Counted from the stretch's first letter, positions 24,375 to 34,753 are shown. The stretch is 64,000 nt of DNA from JAQVEM01 sp964603595 (GCA_964603595.1 CAZRVN010000004.1:177482-241481); one strand, 5' to 3'. A program made the numbers and translations. Notes: generated by a model from the sequence alone, not told the origin.

Positions 24375-25412
24375 CTAAACACTGACATCTATAATTTCCG
24401 GAATTAGTTTCTTAACAAGGTTTTTGCTTTCAATCATACCTGTCCTGAAACTTATATCATACCTGTTTAATATATCAAATACTTTTAATATCTCAGCTTC
24501 CGTATAATTATCACTATACCGGATATATTTATTTACCAGCTTTCCAACAAAATAAGGAGGAACTTTTAAATTTTTTTCGATATAATCCGTAACTGATGAA
24601 TGGCTGTTTCCTGATTTAATATATATAAAGCATCTGAACATCCTGTAGAGCAATGTGACCACTCCAATCCAATTCTGACCTTCCTCAAGTATTGCTTTTA
24701 AAGCTTTAAGACTGTTACATCTATCCCTCTGGCCAACATAGTCCACCAGGTCAAAAACTTTTAATGAATAAACCCTGTTTACCAGGGAGCTGACTGCATC
24801 TTCTCCAATTATTTTTTCCTTTTCCGAACTTATATAATCATAAAGTTTTTCATATTCTTTCTTCAGTAAATTTAAATCCAAATTCACATTTTCAATCAGG
24901 AGGTCCCGGGCTTCACCTGTAAATTTTATTCCGTCTGATTCCGACTTTTCTTCAAGCCATTTTTTCAAACTTCCGATTACAGGCGTTTTCAGTTGCGTTA
25001 TCTTGCCTTCCTTCCTTGCTGCATCCATAAGGGCAGGGCTCAGTTTCTTCTTAAGAGCAGTAATGATAAAAACCATGTTCCCTTGACTGGAGCTGCTTTT
25101 TAATATAGAATCCGCCAATTTCTGCTGTAATGCCAGGCTAGTGTTATCAATGTTTTTTATTGCCACCACTTTCTTCGGGGAAAATAATGAAGGAGTATTT
25201 ATATAATTAAAAAACTCCTCTTCGTCGATTTCTTCAGTCCCATTAAAATTCTTAAAATCTGTATCAAAGTTGATTTTCCCTTTAAGATATTTTTTTATAC
25301 TGCCAATTGTATCTTCAAGCAGCGAAGAGCTGGGGCTAATATATAAATAGCACGGTAGAAGCTTATCCAACCCTGGAGATTCCTTTTTTGTATTATTTCT
25401 GTTCGCAGCCAA
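24375..25412 (-). CDS. holA: DNA polymerase III delta subunit
   Basis: The protein has 345 residues, typical length for the clamp-loader delta subunit that opens the sliding clamp. It has the AAA+-like fold without a Walker A motif. Recognisable parts are NTPSLFSPKKVVAIKNID, VFIITALKKKLSP and the C-terminal collar region. The start is TTG (25412-25410), with GGAGA six bases upstream. It is convergent with rpsT, whose stop codon is 13 bp away. Confidence 0.88.
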   Translation of the reverse strand: MAANRNNTKKESPGLDKLLPCYLYISPSSSLLEDTIGSIKKYLKGKINFDTDFKNFNGTEEIDEEEFFNYINTPSLFSPKKVVAIKNIDNTSLALQQKLADSILKSSSSQGNMVFIITALKKKLSPALMDAARKEGKITQLKTPVIGSLKKWLEEKSESDGIKFTGEARDLLIENVNLDLNLLKKEYEKLYDYISSEKEKIIGEDAVSSLVNRVYSLKVFDLVDYVGQRDRCNSLKALKAILEEGQNWIGVVTLLYRMFRCFIYIKSGNSHSSVTDYIEKNLKVPPYFVGKLVNKYIRYSDNYTEAEILKVFDILNRYDISFRTGMIESKNLVKKLIPEIIDVSV

Positions 25413-25433
25413 TCTTAGTCTCCAGTATAATTA

Positions 25434-26660
25434 TTATGTTACGTTTATGTTTCTGCTTAAATATCTGAGCTCCCTTTTATTCATAATAGCTATAACTATT
25501 ATAAGAAGCAATAGGAGTGTTAGATCTATGTATAAAACACTGTTCTTTGAAAAATTCTCCGACAGGTAACCACTTAAGTATTGAAAAAGTACCACTCCCA
25601 GATAGGAAGACGCATGCAGTAAACTGGAAACAATGTTGGTAAACCGCGAACCAATATTTAAGCCCATTGAAAAAGTCAGAGAGAAATTGCCTGCTACATT
25701 TACCCCGAATAAAAATATAAAAATTATTTTAGCCGTAATGTTAGGGATAAGAAATGCCGAAAGTAAAAAAACGAATGATAGTGATATACTTGCAAGCAGC
25801 AACTCTTTTTCCTTCATATATTTAACCATGTAATTCTTAACTAACATTCCTACAACAGTAGCGGTAGTATAAATAGCAAGAATCAGAGAGCTTGTATCCA
25901 GACTGACATCCATAGCCGAGAAATATGAAGTGAACCAGGTGTAAAATGTCTGCATTGTAGAAACGTAAAGAAAAGTTATAAAACAGCACAGGGCAATATA
26001 GGGGTGGGTAGCAATAATCCTATTAGCGTTAAGAAGATTCTTTAAGCTTCTCGCGCTAATGTCTTTCCTACCCCTGGGAACCCTTAAAAATAACAATAAT
26101 ATTATTAAAAAAATCTGTGGCACGGCAAGATAGAAAAATAGAAACTGCCAGCCCATATTGATATAAACACTAAGACTTACAAGCAACGGGGCAATAACTG
26201 CTCCAATAGTCAGCCCTATATTAGATATCAATATACTCTTTGATTTATTCTTAAAATAATGATTACCCACCAGTGACATGGTAGCTACAGTTATTACACC
26301 TATACCCAGTTGTAAAACTGTATAAGCTATTATAAATATGATATTGGAATAAGAAAATACCAGTCCAAGGCAACCGGAAAGGATTAATACCGCTCCGGCA
26401 AAGATAACTCTCTTAAATCCGAATATCTCCAGCAGAAAGCCGGCACCAATTACTGAAATTAATAACGCAAGAGTGCCGAAAGATATTATCCTGCCCATAT
26501 ATTCCAGGCCAATATCCAGATCACTGGTAATAAGGGGGATAACCGGCCCGATAACATTCATGCTTATGCTCATAAACAGGCGCTGGGTAAAAGAAAAAAT
26601 TAAAATGCTCCTGTGCGATTTTATTCTTTTATTCCTGGCAAAATGTATAATATTTCTCAT
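25434..26660 (-). CDS. major facilitator superfamily transporter
   Basis: The protein has 408 residues and about twelve hydrophobic segments. The N-terminal half has the MFS loop pattern (GFLLEIFGFKRVIFAG between segments two and three). The substrate cannot be told from the sequence; the closest general resemblance is to drug or sugar MFS carriers. It sits between comEC and holA, two genes often close to each other, so it may be an insertion. Its own promoter probably lies in the 115-bp gap upstream. Confidence 0.82.
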   Translation of the reverse strand: MRNIIHFARNKRIKSHRSILIFSFTQRLFMSISMNVIGPVIPLITSDLDIGLEYMGRIISFGTLALLISVIGAGFLLEIFGFKRVIFAGAVLILSGCLGLVFSYSNIIFIIAYTVLQLGIGVITVATMSLVGNHYFKNKSKSILISNIGLTIGAVIAPLLVSLSVYINMGWQFLFFYLAVPQIFLIILLLFLRVPRGRKDISARSLKNLLNANRIIATHPYIALCCFITFLYVSTMQTFYTWFTSYFSAMDVSLDTSSLILAIYTTATVVGMLVKNYMVKYMKEKELLLASISLSFVFLLSAFLIPNITAKIIFIFLFGVNVAGNFSLTFSMGLNIGSRFTNIVSSLLHASSYLGVVLFQYLSGYLSENFSKNSVLYIDLTLLLLLIIVIAIMNKRELRYLSRNINVT

Positions 26661-26775
26661 TGTATTTTTAAAATCCTGACTTTAAAATATAAATTATATT
26701 ACCATATCCCTGTTTAATTTATCCCTGATTAAAATTTTTTCAAATCATAACAGTATAGCACATAGCTTAAAATTC

Positions 26776-28404
26776 TCACTTCCCGTTATCAGCCCTTCTC
26801 AGCGCCGTGCGTATTAGTATTAATATAATTATAAATACCAGATAGTATTTTATGGCACTTGCTTTATTAAAATTATCAAAATTTATAATAAAATAGTCAA
26901 ATCTGCTTAGGATTCTAACCGTTTTTAATATATATCCAGAAAAAATACTGGCTGACCTTAATATAAAACCGCCTAAAGGGGGCCAGATTATTATAATAAT
27001 TGAAGAAACTATTAAAATAAAAAGAAAAGGATAAAATGCTGATATCACAAAAACATTAGCAAACACAGGAATCAGGGAAACCTCCCTGAAAAAGTAAGCA
27101 AGTACCGGAAATAAAGCCGCCTGCACCGAAATGGTAACAAGGATTATTTTTATTACAAAGAAACCGGCCTTACCGCCACGAAATACAGGAACATTACCGG
27201 CCAGGCTGCGCATAACCGGATAAACAAAGACTAAAGCTGCCATGGAAACGAAAGTCATCCAGAACCCCAGATCATAAAGAAAAAGCGGGTTATAAATAAT
27301 CAATATGATGTAAGAAATATAGAGAATAATCCTGTAGCTGAATTCCCTTCCCATCATCCCCGCTAAAAGAATAAAAACAGCCATAACTGAAGCTCTTAAC
27401 GTGCTGGCCTTCTCACCGATTAAAAAATTATAGGCAGCCAGAAAAATAATCACAGCCCAGAATAAAAAAATTGATTTCCTTATCCTTCTAAAAATTAGAT
27501 ATATAAGTGACACAAAAAAAGATAAATGAAGACCTGAAATAGCAAATAAATGATACAGCCCGCACTTCTTAAAAGAATCCATAACACAGTCCGGAATATT
27601 ATTCCTGTTTCCCAGTATTACTGCTTCAGCAACGCAGGCATTTTCACTTTTAAGGTATCTATAAAAAGCATTTTTCAGGCATTCATATATCCTGCTCCTT
27701 AAGGTGAACAGCTTGTTCAATGGACCCAGGCACTCAATTTTACGAAGATTTTTATATTCAGTTTCAAAAATAATATCATAGCTGTTTAAGCCGTACCCGG
27801 AATTTTTTGAATGAATTTTTTTAAAACTGCCATTTAAAATTATACAGTCATCCCTGTTTATAAAGCTTCCCTCCGGGTCAGTAAGCTTTACATTTATAAG
27901 CTCCCCTGCTTTTAAAAAGCTCTCCGGGGCACCACCCGGGCCGCCCTTATATATCTTATCCACCGCCAGTAGAAAGTTTAGATTACCATAGCTTACCTGT
28001 GGATGGTTTGATACCCTGCCTTCTATTATTATATTTTTAACAACACTGCTGCCTTCTTTTTCATAATCAAAGATATTTAAAAATATACTGCTACCCTCTT
28101 TAGATTCATACACTCCTGTAACCAGGTTCCCCATAAGAAATAATATTAAAAACGGGATTATTACAAAAATAAAAAGTTTCTCATTACAACAGCAAGAATT
28201 CCTTTGACCGGATGAAATCCCCGCAGCTATTAACATTTCAGCAGTAAAAAGGAATATAATAATCAAAATCAAGATTAAATCCGGGAAGATATCACATAAA
28301 ACATTCCTGCTCCCGGCATATATCCCGGCAGTCAGGCCCAGAGCCCAGAAAAGAAGATACTCATTAGATATAAGTGATAATATATTTTTTTTTATGCATT
28401 TCAA
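26776..28404 (-). CDS. comEC: ComEC/Rec2-family DNA-uptake channel, without nuclease domain
   Basis: The protein has 542 residues and about ten hydrophobic segments. The Competence domain is clear: AEAVILGNRNNIPD, CGLYHLFAISGLHLSFF and ASTLRASVMA. An N-terminal OB-like part lies before it. The C-terminal metallo-beta-lactamase-like domain found in many ComEC proteins is absent; the protein ends soon after the last membrane segments. It should form the inner-membrane channel for single-stranded DNA. The start is TTG overlapping the comEA stop codon (TTGA), so the two are translated together. Confidence 0.9.
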   Translation of the reverse strand: MKCIKKNILSLISNEYLLFWALGLTAGIYAGSRNVLCDIFPDLILILIIIFLFTAEMLIAAGISSGQRNSCCCNEKLFIFVIIPFLILFLMGNLVTGVYESKEGSSIFLNIFDYEKEGSSVVKNIIIEGRVSNHPQVSYGNLNFLLAVDKIYKGGPGGAPESFLKAGELINVKLTDPEGSFINRDDCIILNGSFKKIHSKNSGYGLNSYDIIFETEYKNLRKIECLGPLNKLFTLRSRIYECLKNAFYRYLKSENACVAEAVILGNRNNIPDCVMDSFKKCGLYHLFAISGLHLSFFVSLIYLIFRRIRKSIFLFWAVIIFLAAYNFLIGEKASTLRASVMAVFILLAGMMGREFSYRIILYISYIILIIYNPLFLYDLGFWMTFVSMAALVFVYPVMRSLAGNVPVFRGGKAGFFVIKIILVTISVQAALFPVLAYFFREVSLIPVFANVFVISAFYPFLFILIVSSIIIIIWPPLGGFILRSASIFSGYILKTVRILSRFDYFIINFDNFNKASAIKYYLVFIIILILIRTALRRADNGK

Positions 28405-29189
28405 ATTGATATAAACTCAATTATTTCCTCATATTTCTTTTCTCCAATACCGGTAACTTTTTTTAGTTCCTCTTTTTTCTCAAATAAACCGTTTCTTTCC
28501 CTGTATTTAATAATATTGCCTGCAATCACAGGACCTATCCCCGGCAGTGATTCCAACTCATTTAAATTTGCCGTATTTATGTTTATATTTAGATTCTCAG
28601 CAGCGTTGTAATCATCTGAATAATTTCCTGTAAAAAATAGGGAATTTCCATTCGCCACTTCCTCCATAGAGGGGATATAAACTCTCTGACCATCAACAAG
28701 GATACGGGCCAGATTAATAATTTCAAGGCAGGCATTTTCGCCCTGCCCTCCTGCAACCTCTATTAAATCTATTATTCTTGAACCCTGCTTTAGCTCATAA
28801 ACACCGGAATTCTCTACCTCTCCGCAGATATATACTTTTATAGTGACTTCCGGCTGCTGCAGGTTATAATCACCATCATTATCAATACTTTCGAAATAAT
28901 TACCGTTGCCGGCAGGTAAATTTTTATTGCTGCCCTCCGATCCTGCCACTTCCCCATTTTCGCCCCCGGCTGCCCCTTCCGGTTCAATGCTTGCCGTATT
29001 ATCCCCGGAATAATAGCTTTTCAGTATATTTTCTTTTCTTTTTATTTCTATCTGAAGGTTTATATAAATTACAGAAAAAACAGTTATTATAAGAATAAGC
29101 AGCACTACTACTGTTATATAGAAGTTTTTCCCTCTCCCATATTTAATTTTATCTATAAAGAATCTTACTTTATCTATTATTTCTCTCAT
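28401..29189 (-). CDS. comEA: ComEA-like DNA-binding competence protein
   Basis: The protein has 262 residues from ATG 29189. A membrane anchor lies at about residues 23-45, then a Gly/Glu/Asn-rich linker, a SLBB domain (about 110-175, VKVYICGEVENSGVY), and a C-terminal helix-hairpin-helix pair (about 205-262, NINTANLNELESLPGIGP). It should bind incoming DNA outside the membrane and pass it to ComEC. The frame is open upstream to 29264, but those 25 residues are AT-rich, lack a ribosome binding site and are not typical. The stop codon overlaps the comEC start. Confidence 0.88.
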   Translation of the reverse strand: MREIIDKVRFFIDKIKYGRGKNFYITVVVLLILIITVFSVIYINLQIEIKRKENILKSYYSGDNTASIEPEGAAGGENGEVAGSEGSNKNLPAGNGNYFESIDNDGDYNLQQPEVTIKVYICGEVENSGVYELKQGSRIIDLIEVAGGQGENACLEIINLARILVDGQRVYIPSMEEVANGNSLFFTGNYSDDYNAAENLNININTANLNELESLPGIGPVIAGNIIKYRERNGLFEKKEELKKVTGIGEKKYEEIIEFISI

Positions 29190-29374
29190 AACTAAAAACT
29201 TTTTAAACCAGTAGAGTTTTATATAATATATTTTTTTGATATTTATATAAATATACAATAGCATAAAGGCATAAAAAATTAAAGAAAAAAATCAGCAGAA
29301 CAGCCGTGAATATAATAAAAAATCCTGTTAAAATAATTATAGTTTCAAATATATAAAATACAGGAGAGCATTCT

Positions 29375-29881
29375 ATGGCAAAATTAGTACTTATAATGAT
29401 TGAAAATGAATACAGAGACGAAGAAGCTATTTATCCTTACTACAGGTTCAAGGAAGCCGGTTACGATGTAAAAGTTGTTGGTCCGGAAAAAAATAAAGAA
29501 TATCGCGGAAAATATGGGACAACACTTAAATCCGAGCTTTTACCTTCTGAAGTTGAGCTTGATAATGTTGCTGCAGTGATTATCCCCGGGGGGAACGCGC
29601 CTGATAAAATGAGAATTAAAAAGGATATGGTCGAACTTGTAAAAAAATCTTACCTTCAGCAAAAGGTTATCGGGGCAATCTGCCATGGCGGCTGGATGCT
29701 TGCCGAAGCCGATATTATAAAAGGCAAGAAAGTCACCGGCTACATCGCAGTAGCTACCGATTTAAGAAATGCCGGAGGGGAGTACCTTGACAGGGAAGTA
29801 GTAGCTGACGGGAACATAGTAACATCCAGAATTCCTGATGACCTTCCTGCATTCTGCAGCACCATTCTAAAACTCATCTAA
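29375..29881 (+). CDS. DJ-1/PfpI-family protein
   Basis: The protein has 168 residues, the usual length of the PfpI subfamily. The nucleophile elbow AICHGGWML contains the reactive Cys, and a Glu lies near the start (ENEYRDEEAIYPYYR). Family members act as deglycases or chaperones, or in stress protection; intracellular peptidase activity has been proposed. It is alone on the plus strand between comEA and leuS, with a ribosome binding site (ACAGGAGAG) before the ATG. Confidence 0.88.
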   Translation: MAKLVLIMIENEYRDEEAIYPYYRFKEAGYDVKVVGPEKNKEYRGKYGTTLKSELLPSEVELDNVAAVIIPGGNAPDKMRIKKDMVELVKKSYLQQKVIGAICHGGWMLAEADIIKGKKVTGYIAVATDLRNAGGEYLDREVVADGNIVTSRIPDDLPAFCSTILKLI

Positions 29882-29949
29882 AAAACCAAAGAAAAAAAAT
29901 ATTTAAAAATATTTACTTAAACTGCATTAATTATTTTTTATGCTTAAGC

Positions 29950-32523
29950 TTACTTTACAACAATATTAACAAGTTTACCGGGCACAACTATTTCTTTAAC
30001 TACTTTCCTGCCGTCCGTATATTTTTTTATTTTTTCTAGTGAAAGAGCAAACTCCTTCAACTGGTCTTCAGGGGTATCCACAGCCAGTTCTGCTTTATCC
30101 CTTAGTTTCCCGTTTACCTGAAATACTATAGTAGCCAGCTCTTCTTTTGCAATCTCACAATTATAATCCGGCCACTTAATTTTATGAATGCTCCCACCGT
30201 TACCTGACATAAGCCACAATTCTTCAGTTATAAATGGCGTAATAGGTGAAAGGAGCATTAATAATTTTTTGGTTACCTCCCTTACCAGCAAAATATTTTT
30301 TCTGTTATCGGATACATCCTCCTGATATTTATAAAAAAGGTTAACCAGCTCCATAGTAGCACTTATCGCAGTATTAAAATTAAACCTGTCAAGTATATCA
30401 TCTGTTACCTTCTTTATTGTCTGGTGTAACTTTTTATATAATTCCTTTTCCAGTCCGCTTAACTTCCCACTATTATATTGATCTTTAACCTTAAAACCTA
30501 AAGTATCCTCACCGGGGCCATGCCCGCTAACATTACTGCTGCTTAATTTCTCATCCTTTTCATTTTTTATGAGCTTAATATTTCCAACTGCCAGTCTCCA
30601 GACCCTCTTTAAGAACCTGTTTGCCCCTTCCACACCGCTGCTGTTCCAGTCAACCGGGCTGTCAGCCGGTCCCATAAAGAGTATGTATAACCTTAATGTA
30701 TCTGCTCCAAACTTATTATAAATCTCGGATGGGTTTACAATATTACCCCTGGACTTGGACATTTTCTGGCCACTTAAATTTACAATACCATGAGGGAAAT
30801 ATTTAATAAAAGGCTCCTTGAATTTTACCAGCCCGGAATCGTAAAGTACCTTGGTAAAAAATCTGGAGTATATAAGATGCATGCTGGCATGTTCTATTCC
30901 GCCTATATACTGGTCTACAGGCATCCAGTAATCAACTTCCCTGCTGTCAAAAGCACTCTTATTATTATGAGGGCTGCAATACCTCAGGAAATACCATGAT
31001 GAGCAGACAAAAGTATCCATTGTATCTGTTTCCCTCTTTGCCTTACCGCCGCATATGGGACAGGTGGTATTTACAAACCGGTCAGAATAAGTCAGGGGTG
31101 AAAGACCCTTCGGTTTAAAATCCACATCGTAAGGAAGAAGGACAGGCAAATCTTCTTCAGGCACCGGAACCGTACCGCACTTATCGCAATAGATAATAGG
31201 GATTGGTGCTCCCCAGTATCTCTGCCTTGAGATCAGCCAGTCTCTTAGCTTATAATTCACGCTGAATTTGCCAATTTTATTTTTTTCAAGATAAGAAGTT
31301 ATTTCTTTCTTACCTTTTTCTGAAGGGACGCTGCTAAATTTCCCTGAATTTACCATTACTCCTTCCCCGGTATAAGCAGTATCCAGCCGGTGATGGCTTT
31401 CCCCATCAGGTGAAATTACTTCCCTTATAGAGATTCCGTATTTAGATGCGAATTCAAAATCCCTCTGATCATGGGCAGGAACTGCCATAATAGCGCCTGT
31501 ACCATATTCCAGAAGAACATAGTTTGCAATCCAGACCGGAACCTTCTCACCATTCAGCGGGTTTATTACATTCCTTCCAGTAAAACATCCTATTTTTTTA
31601 ACCTCAGCCGAGCCCCTTTCAATATCACTCTGCCTGGAAATTATATCCCTGGCTTTCTTAATTTCCTTTCTGTATTTTTCACCTTCTACAATTTTATCCA
31701 CCAGGGGATGTTCGGGAGCAAGAATAAAAAAGGTAACACCAAATAATGTATCAGGCCTTGTAGTAAATACCGGGATTTCAATAGCACTATCTCCGTCAAG
31801 TTTAAAATTAACTGTAGCGCCCTCACTTCTCCCAATCCAGTTCCTCTGAATATTAAGTGCCCTTTCCGGCCATCCTTCTTCTAAAAGCTCCATATCATCA
31901 AGCAATCTCTGGGCATAATCAGTTATTTTAAAAAACCATTGAGATAAAACCTTTTTTTCAACCGAACTGCCGCATCTTTCGCACTTTCCCGAAATTACCT
32001 GCTCATTTGCCAGAACAGTCTGGCAGGAATTACACCAGTTAACAGCCGCTTCCTTTTTTTCTGCCAGGCCCATCTTGTAAAGCAATAAAAAAAGCCACTG
32101 GGTCCACTTATAGTAGTCAGGCTCAGAAGTTATAACCTCATCACTGAAGTCATAACTTATACCCATTCTTTTAAGAGCTGCTCTCATCTTTTCAATATTA
32201 GACATGGTGCTTTCTTTAGGATGCATGCCACTTTTTATAGCTGCATTTTCCGCAGGCAGTCCAAAAGCGTCAAACCCGATAGGATGAAGGACATTATGAC
32301 CTTTCCTTGAAAGGACCTTTGCAACAACATCCCCGATTGTATAATTCCTTGCATGCCCCATGTGCGGCTCTCCCGAAGGGTAAGGGAACATCTCAAGTAA
32401 ATAATATTTAGGGTCATCTTTTGAAGATTTAAGAGAAAATATTTTTTCCTTTTCCCACTTCTTAATTAATCTTTTCTCTATTTCCTCCGGCTTATAAAGT
32501 TTTTTTAGTTTTACTTCTCCCAA
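29950..32523 (-). CDS. leuS: leucyl-tRNA synthetase
   Basis: The protein has 857 residues, a full bacterial LeuRS. The class I signature is PYPSGEPHMGHARNY and the second is QKMSKSRGN. A zinc-binding part (CNSCQTVLANEQVISGKCERC) and the CP1 editing domain are present. The start is TTG (32523-32521), with GGAAGGGAT in a fitting position. It follows rsfS by 25 bp in the obg-proB-proA-nadD-yqeK-LCP-rsfS operon. Confidence 0.97.
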   Translation of the reverse strand: MGEVKLKKLYKPEEIEKRLIKKWEKEKIFSLKSSKDDPKYYLLEMFPYPSGEPHMGHARNYTIGDVVAKVLSRKGHNVLHPIGFDAFGLPAENAAIKSGMHPKESTMSNIEKMRAALKRMGISYDFSDEVITSEPDYYKWTQWLFLLLYKMGLAEKKEAAVNWCNSCQTVLANEQVISGKCERCGSSVEKKVLSQWFFKITDYAQRLLDDMELLEEGWPERALNIQRNWIGRSEGATVNFKLDGDSAIEIPVFTTRPDTLFGVTFFILAPEHPLVDKIVEGEKYRKEIKKARDIISRQSDIERGSAEVKKIGCFTGRNVINPLNGEKVPVWIANYVLLEYGTGAIMAVPAHDQRDFEFASKYGISIREVISPDGESHHRLDTAYTGEGVMVNSGKFSSVPSEKGKKEITSYLEKNKIGKFSVNYKLRDWLISRQRYWGAPIPIIYCDKCGTVPVPEEDLPVLLPYDVDFKPKGLSPLTYSDRFVNTTCPICGGKAKRETDTMDTFVCSSWYFLRYCSPHNNKSAFDSREVDYWMPVDQYIGGIEHASMHLIYSRFFTKVLYDSGLVKFKEPFIKYFPHGIVNLSGQKMSKSRGNIVNPSEIYNKFGADTLRLYILFMGPADSPVDWNSSGVEGANRFLKRVWRLAVGNIKLIKNEKDEKLSSSNVSGHGPGEDTLGFKVKDQYNSGKLSGLEKELYKKLHQTIKKVTDDILDRFNFNTAISATMELVNLFYKYQEDVSDNRKNILLVREVTKKLLMLLSPITPFITEELWLMSGNGGSIHKIKWPDYNCEIAKEELATIVFQVNGKLRDKAELAVDTPEDQLKEFALSLEKIKKYTDGRKVVKEIVVPGKLVNIVVK

Positions 32524-32548
32524 TTATCTATCCCTTCCAGAATAATAA

Positions 32549-32941
32549 TTATTTTTTGGCCCATTTTACTTCTTCTGAATCCATCCACAACCTTTCAAGC
32601 TCATAATATTCTCTCAGTTCATTTGTAAAAATATGAACTATAAAATGGTTATAATCAATTAAAATCCATCTCCCTTCAGACAGCCCGCTGATATTAATAG
32701 TAAAAAGATTTTTTTTCTTAAGATAGGTACGGATCTCTTCTTCTATTCCCCTGGTCAACCTGGTATTTTTAGCGCTGATTATAATGAAATAATCAGTGAT
32801 AATAAGTCTTGACCTCATATCCAGGATTTTTATATAATCTGCCTTTTTCTCATCCGCTATCCTGGCAACTTCTTTAACTATTTTAGTAGTATTGGTTAAT
32901 TTATTTTTTATATCAATAGCTCTTTCTTTCCTTTTTATCAC
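32549..32941 (-). CDS. rsfS: ribosomal silencing factor RsfS
   Basis: The protein has 130 residues. RsfS binds L14 and keeps ribosomal subunits apart when nutrients are low. Landmarks are KKADYIKILDMRSRLIITDYFII, the GLSEGRWILIDYNHFIVHIF core and the C-terminal YYELERLW. The start is GTG overlapping the stop codon of the upstream LCP gene (GTGA), so translation is coupled. Confidence 0.93.
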   Translation of the reverse strand: MIKRKERAIDIKNKLTNTTKIVKEVARIADEKKADYIKILDMRSRLIITDYFIIISAKNTRLTRGIEEEIRTYLKKKNLFTINISGLSEGRWILIDYNHFIVHIFTNELREYYELERLWMDSEEVKWAKK

Positions 32942-34752
32942 TGACTTGTGTAATCACTTCCCAGCGTTACGCTAATATCCACATTGTCAACATTATTGTC
33001 AGAATATTCTATCGTACCAACACCCAGCCGTTCCTGTATGCTCTGTGCTACCTCATCCACTACATCCCCGGAATTAAAAATAGTTATTTCAGTCTCGGTA
33101 TAATTAAAGTTATCAGCACTTCTTGGCTCAAGCATTACCGCTCTTTCTTCATCAGCATTAAAATAATTATTAAGTATATCAGTAACTGTAGCAGCCAGTT
33201 TGCCTGTGCCTTCCCCGTTTATAACAATTATTTTCACAATCATGGTTTCTGCTCCGTCTTCCTCTGTCGAGCCGGTAGCTAAAGCCAGGTAGTCTTTCCC
33301 CAGTATTATTATAATATCCGAGTTTATTGCCTCATTCTCCCTCATATTTATGCTCCCGGTACCAAGCACCTGTATAATTTCATCAGCAGCAGCCAGCTTG
33401 TTTGCATCAGGGGAATATACCAGAATCTGGGTATTATCATATATATTATCAGAATTTCCTATATCGGTTACATCATATTTATTCCTGCCGTCATCAAATT
33501 TTAAATTCCTAAAAATTTCAGATGTATCTGTTGCCAGCCCAAAAGCTTCAGGAGAATCATATGCCCCATTTAGCACTGTAATTTTTACCGTTTCATTAAA
33601 ATCACCGGTCTCCTCTGTGGGCTTTCCCACTCCTTCTTTGCTGAATATTTCGCTTAGCTCCGATATATCCTGCGGAATATAAAATATGCTCTCACCTTCC
33701 GGGTCCGGAGTAGATGATACTTCCAGAGAATAAACCTGATTACTGGCCTGTTCTATGCTGGAAAATGTAGAAAATATTTTTAAGCTCTCCTCCATGCTTA
33801 GATTAGTGTCCATATAATCCTTTATTAAATTCAGATTAGTTGACAGGTCTTCATCACTCTCACCCACAGCTTTTTTAATAATTGCATCTATGACCAGCTT
33901 CTGATTCGTGATATTTTCTACAGGCACATCCTCTTCCAGACCGCTAAAATATTTCAGGAAACTTAATGCTTCTGCCCCGTCTATAAGATTCTCTCCTTTC
34001 TCAAGGTTAAAATTGGAACCATCATCATAATTCTTTACTGTTACGCTATCTTCCAGCTCCAGGACTATACCGCCCAATTTATTAACCGTATTATACACAT
34101 CAAAAAGAATATGGTAGTCCACTTCCATGTCCATACCAAGATTATTTTCTAAAGAAAGGTCCAGCAGGTCCATGCCTCCTTCATTTACTGACCTGCCTAT
34201 CAATTCCACGCCAATAGTAGGTATATCCATAAGTGTTTTTGGAGGGATGCACAACGAAATTAATTTATTCTCACTGCTGTAGTAACTTGAAAATATTATT
34301 GTGCTGACATCAGGCTCCAGCAAATTCTCACCGGCACAGGTAAAAACTATATTTATATTTTTACCCAGCGCCAGGGATTCCGGAACATCTATTCTATCCT
34401 CATCATCAGTTACTACCTCTTTACTGAAAAACTTATTTTTAGCCCATGGAACAACCCAGAAAACTATTCCTGCGGCAACTATAACAAGCGCAAGAACTGC
34501 AGCTATTATTATAAAGATACCTTTTCTTCTTTTTTTTCTCTGTCTTGTCCTTCTGCTCCTAACACCTTCTACTTCCCTGGATCCTTCTTCCTCTTTACTT
34601 TCTTCCTTATATCCTTCAAATTCAAAGTCTTCATCTTTTAAGAAGTCGTCCATAGAACCATTGCTTTTCTCATTTCCATTATCAAGGTCATAGAACTCAT
34701 CTTCGTCAGAGTTATTTTTTTTAGACCTTTTATCTTCTTCATCAAAAGACAT
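32938..34752 (-). CDS. LCP-family (LytR-CpsA-Psr) membrane protein with LytR_C domains, degenerate active site
   Basis: The protein has 604 residues. An acidic cytoplasmic N-terminus (1-63) and a basic stretch are followed by one membrane segment at about 79-101, then an LCP domain (about 125-290) and at least two LytR_C-type domains in the C-terminal half (VKITVLNGAYDS, EITIFNSGDVVDEVA). LCP proteins attach polymers to peptidoglycan. The usual catalytic arginines seem missing: the IPRDT-like motif reads CIPPKT, and the later Arg-rich helix reads FLKYFSGLEED. It may be inactive or structural. I chose ATG 34752, with GGAGG eight bases before it, directly after the yqeK stop codon. Confidence 0.82.
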   Translation of the reverse strand: MSFDEEDKRSKKNNSDEDEFYDLDNGNEKSNGSMDDFLKDEDFEFEGYKEESKEEEGSREVEGVRSRRTRQRKKRRKGIFIIIAAVLALVIVAAGIVFWVVPWAKNKFFSKEVVTDDEDRIDVPESLALGKNINIVFTCAGENLLEPDVSTIIFSSYYSSENKLISLCIPPKTLMDIPTIGVELIGRSVNEGGMDLLDLSLENNLGMDMEVDYHILFDVYNTVNKLGGIVLELEDSVTVKNYDDGSNFNLEKGENLIDGAEALSFLKYFSGLEEDVPVENITNQKLVIDAIIKKAVGESDEDLSTNLNLIKDYMDTNLSMEESLKIFSTFSSIEQASNQVYSLEVSSTPDPEGESIFYIPQDISELSEIFSKEGVGKPTEETGDFNETVKITVLNGAYDSPEAFGLATDTSEIFRNLKFDDGRNKYDVTDIGNSDNIYDNTQILVYSPDANKLAAADEIIQVLGTGSINMRENEAINSDIIIILGKDYLALATGSTEEDGAETMIVKIIVINGEGTGKLAATVTDILNNYFNADEERAVMLEPRSADNFNYTETEITIFNSGDVVDEVAQSIQERLGVGTIEYSDNNVDNVDISVTLGSDYTSQ

Positions 34753-34753
34753 A

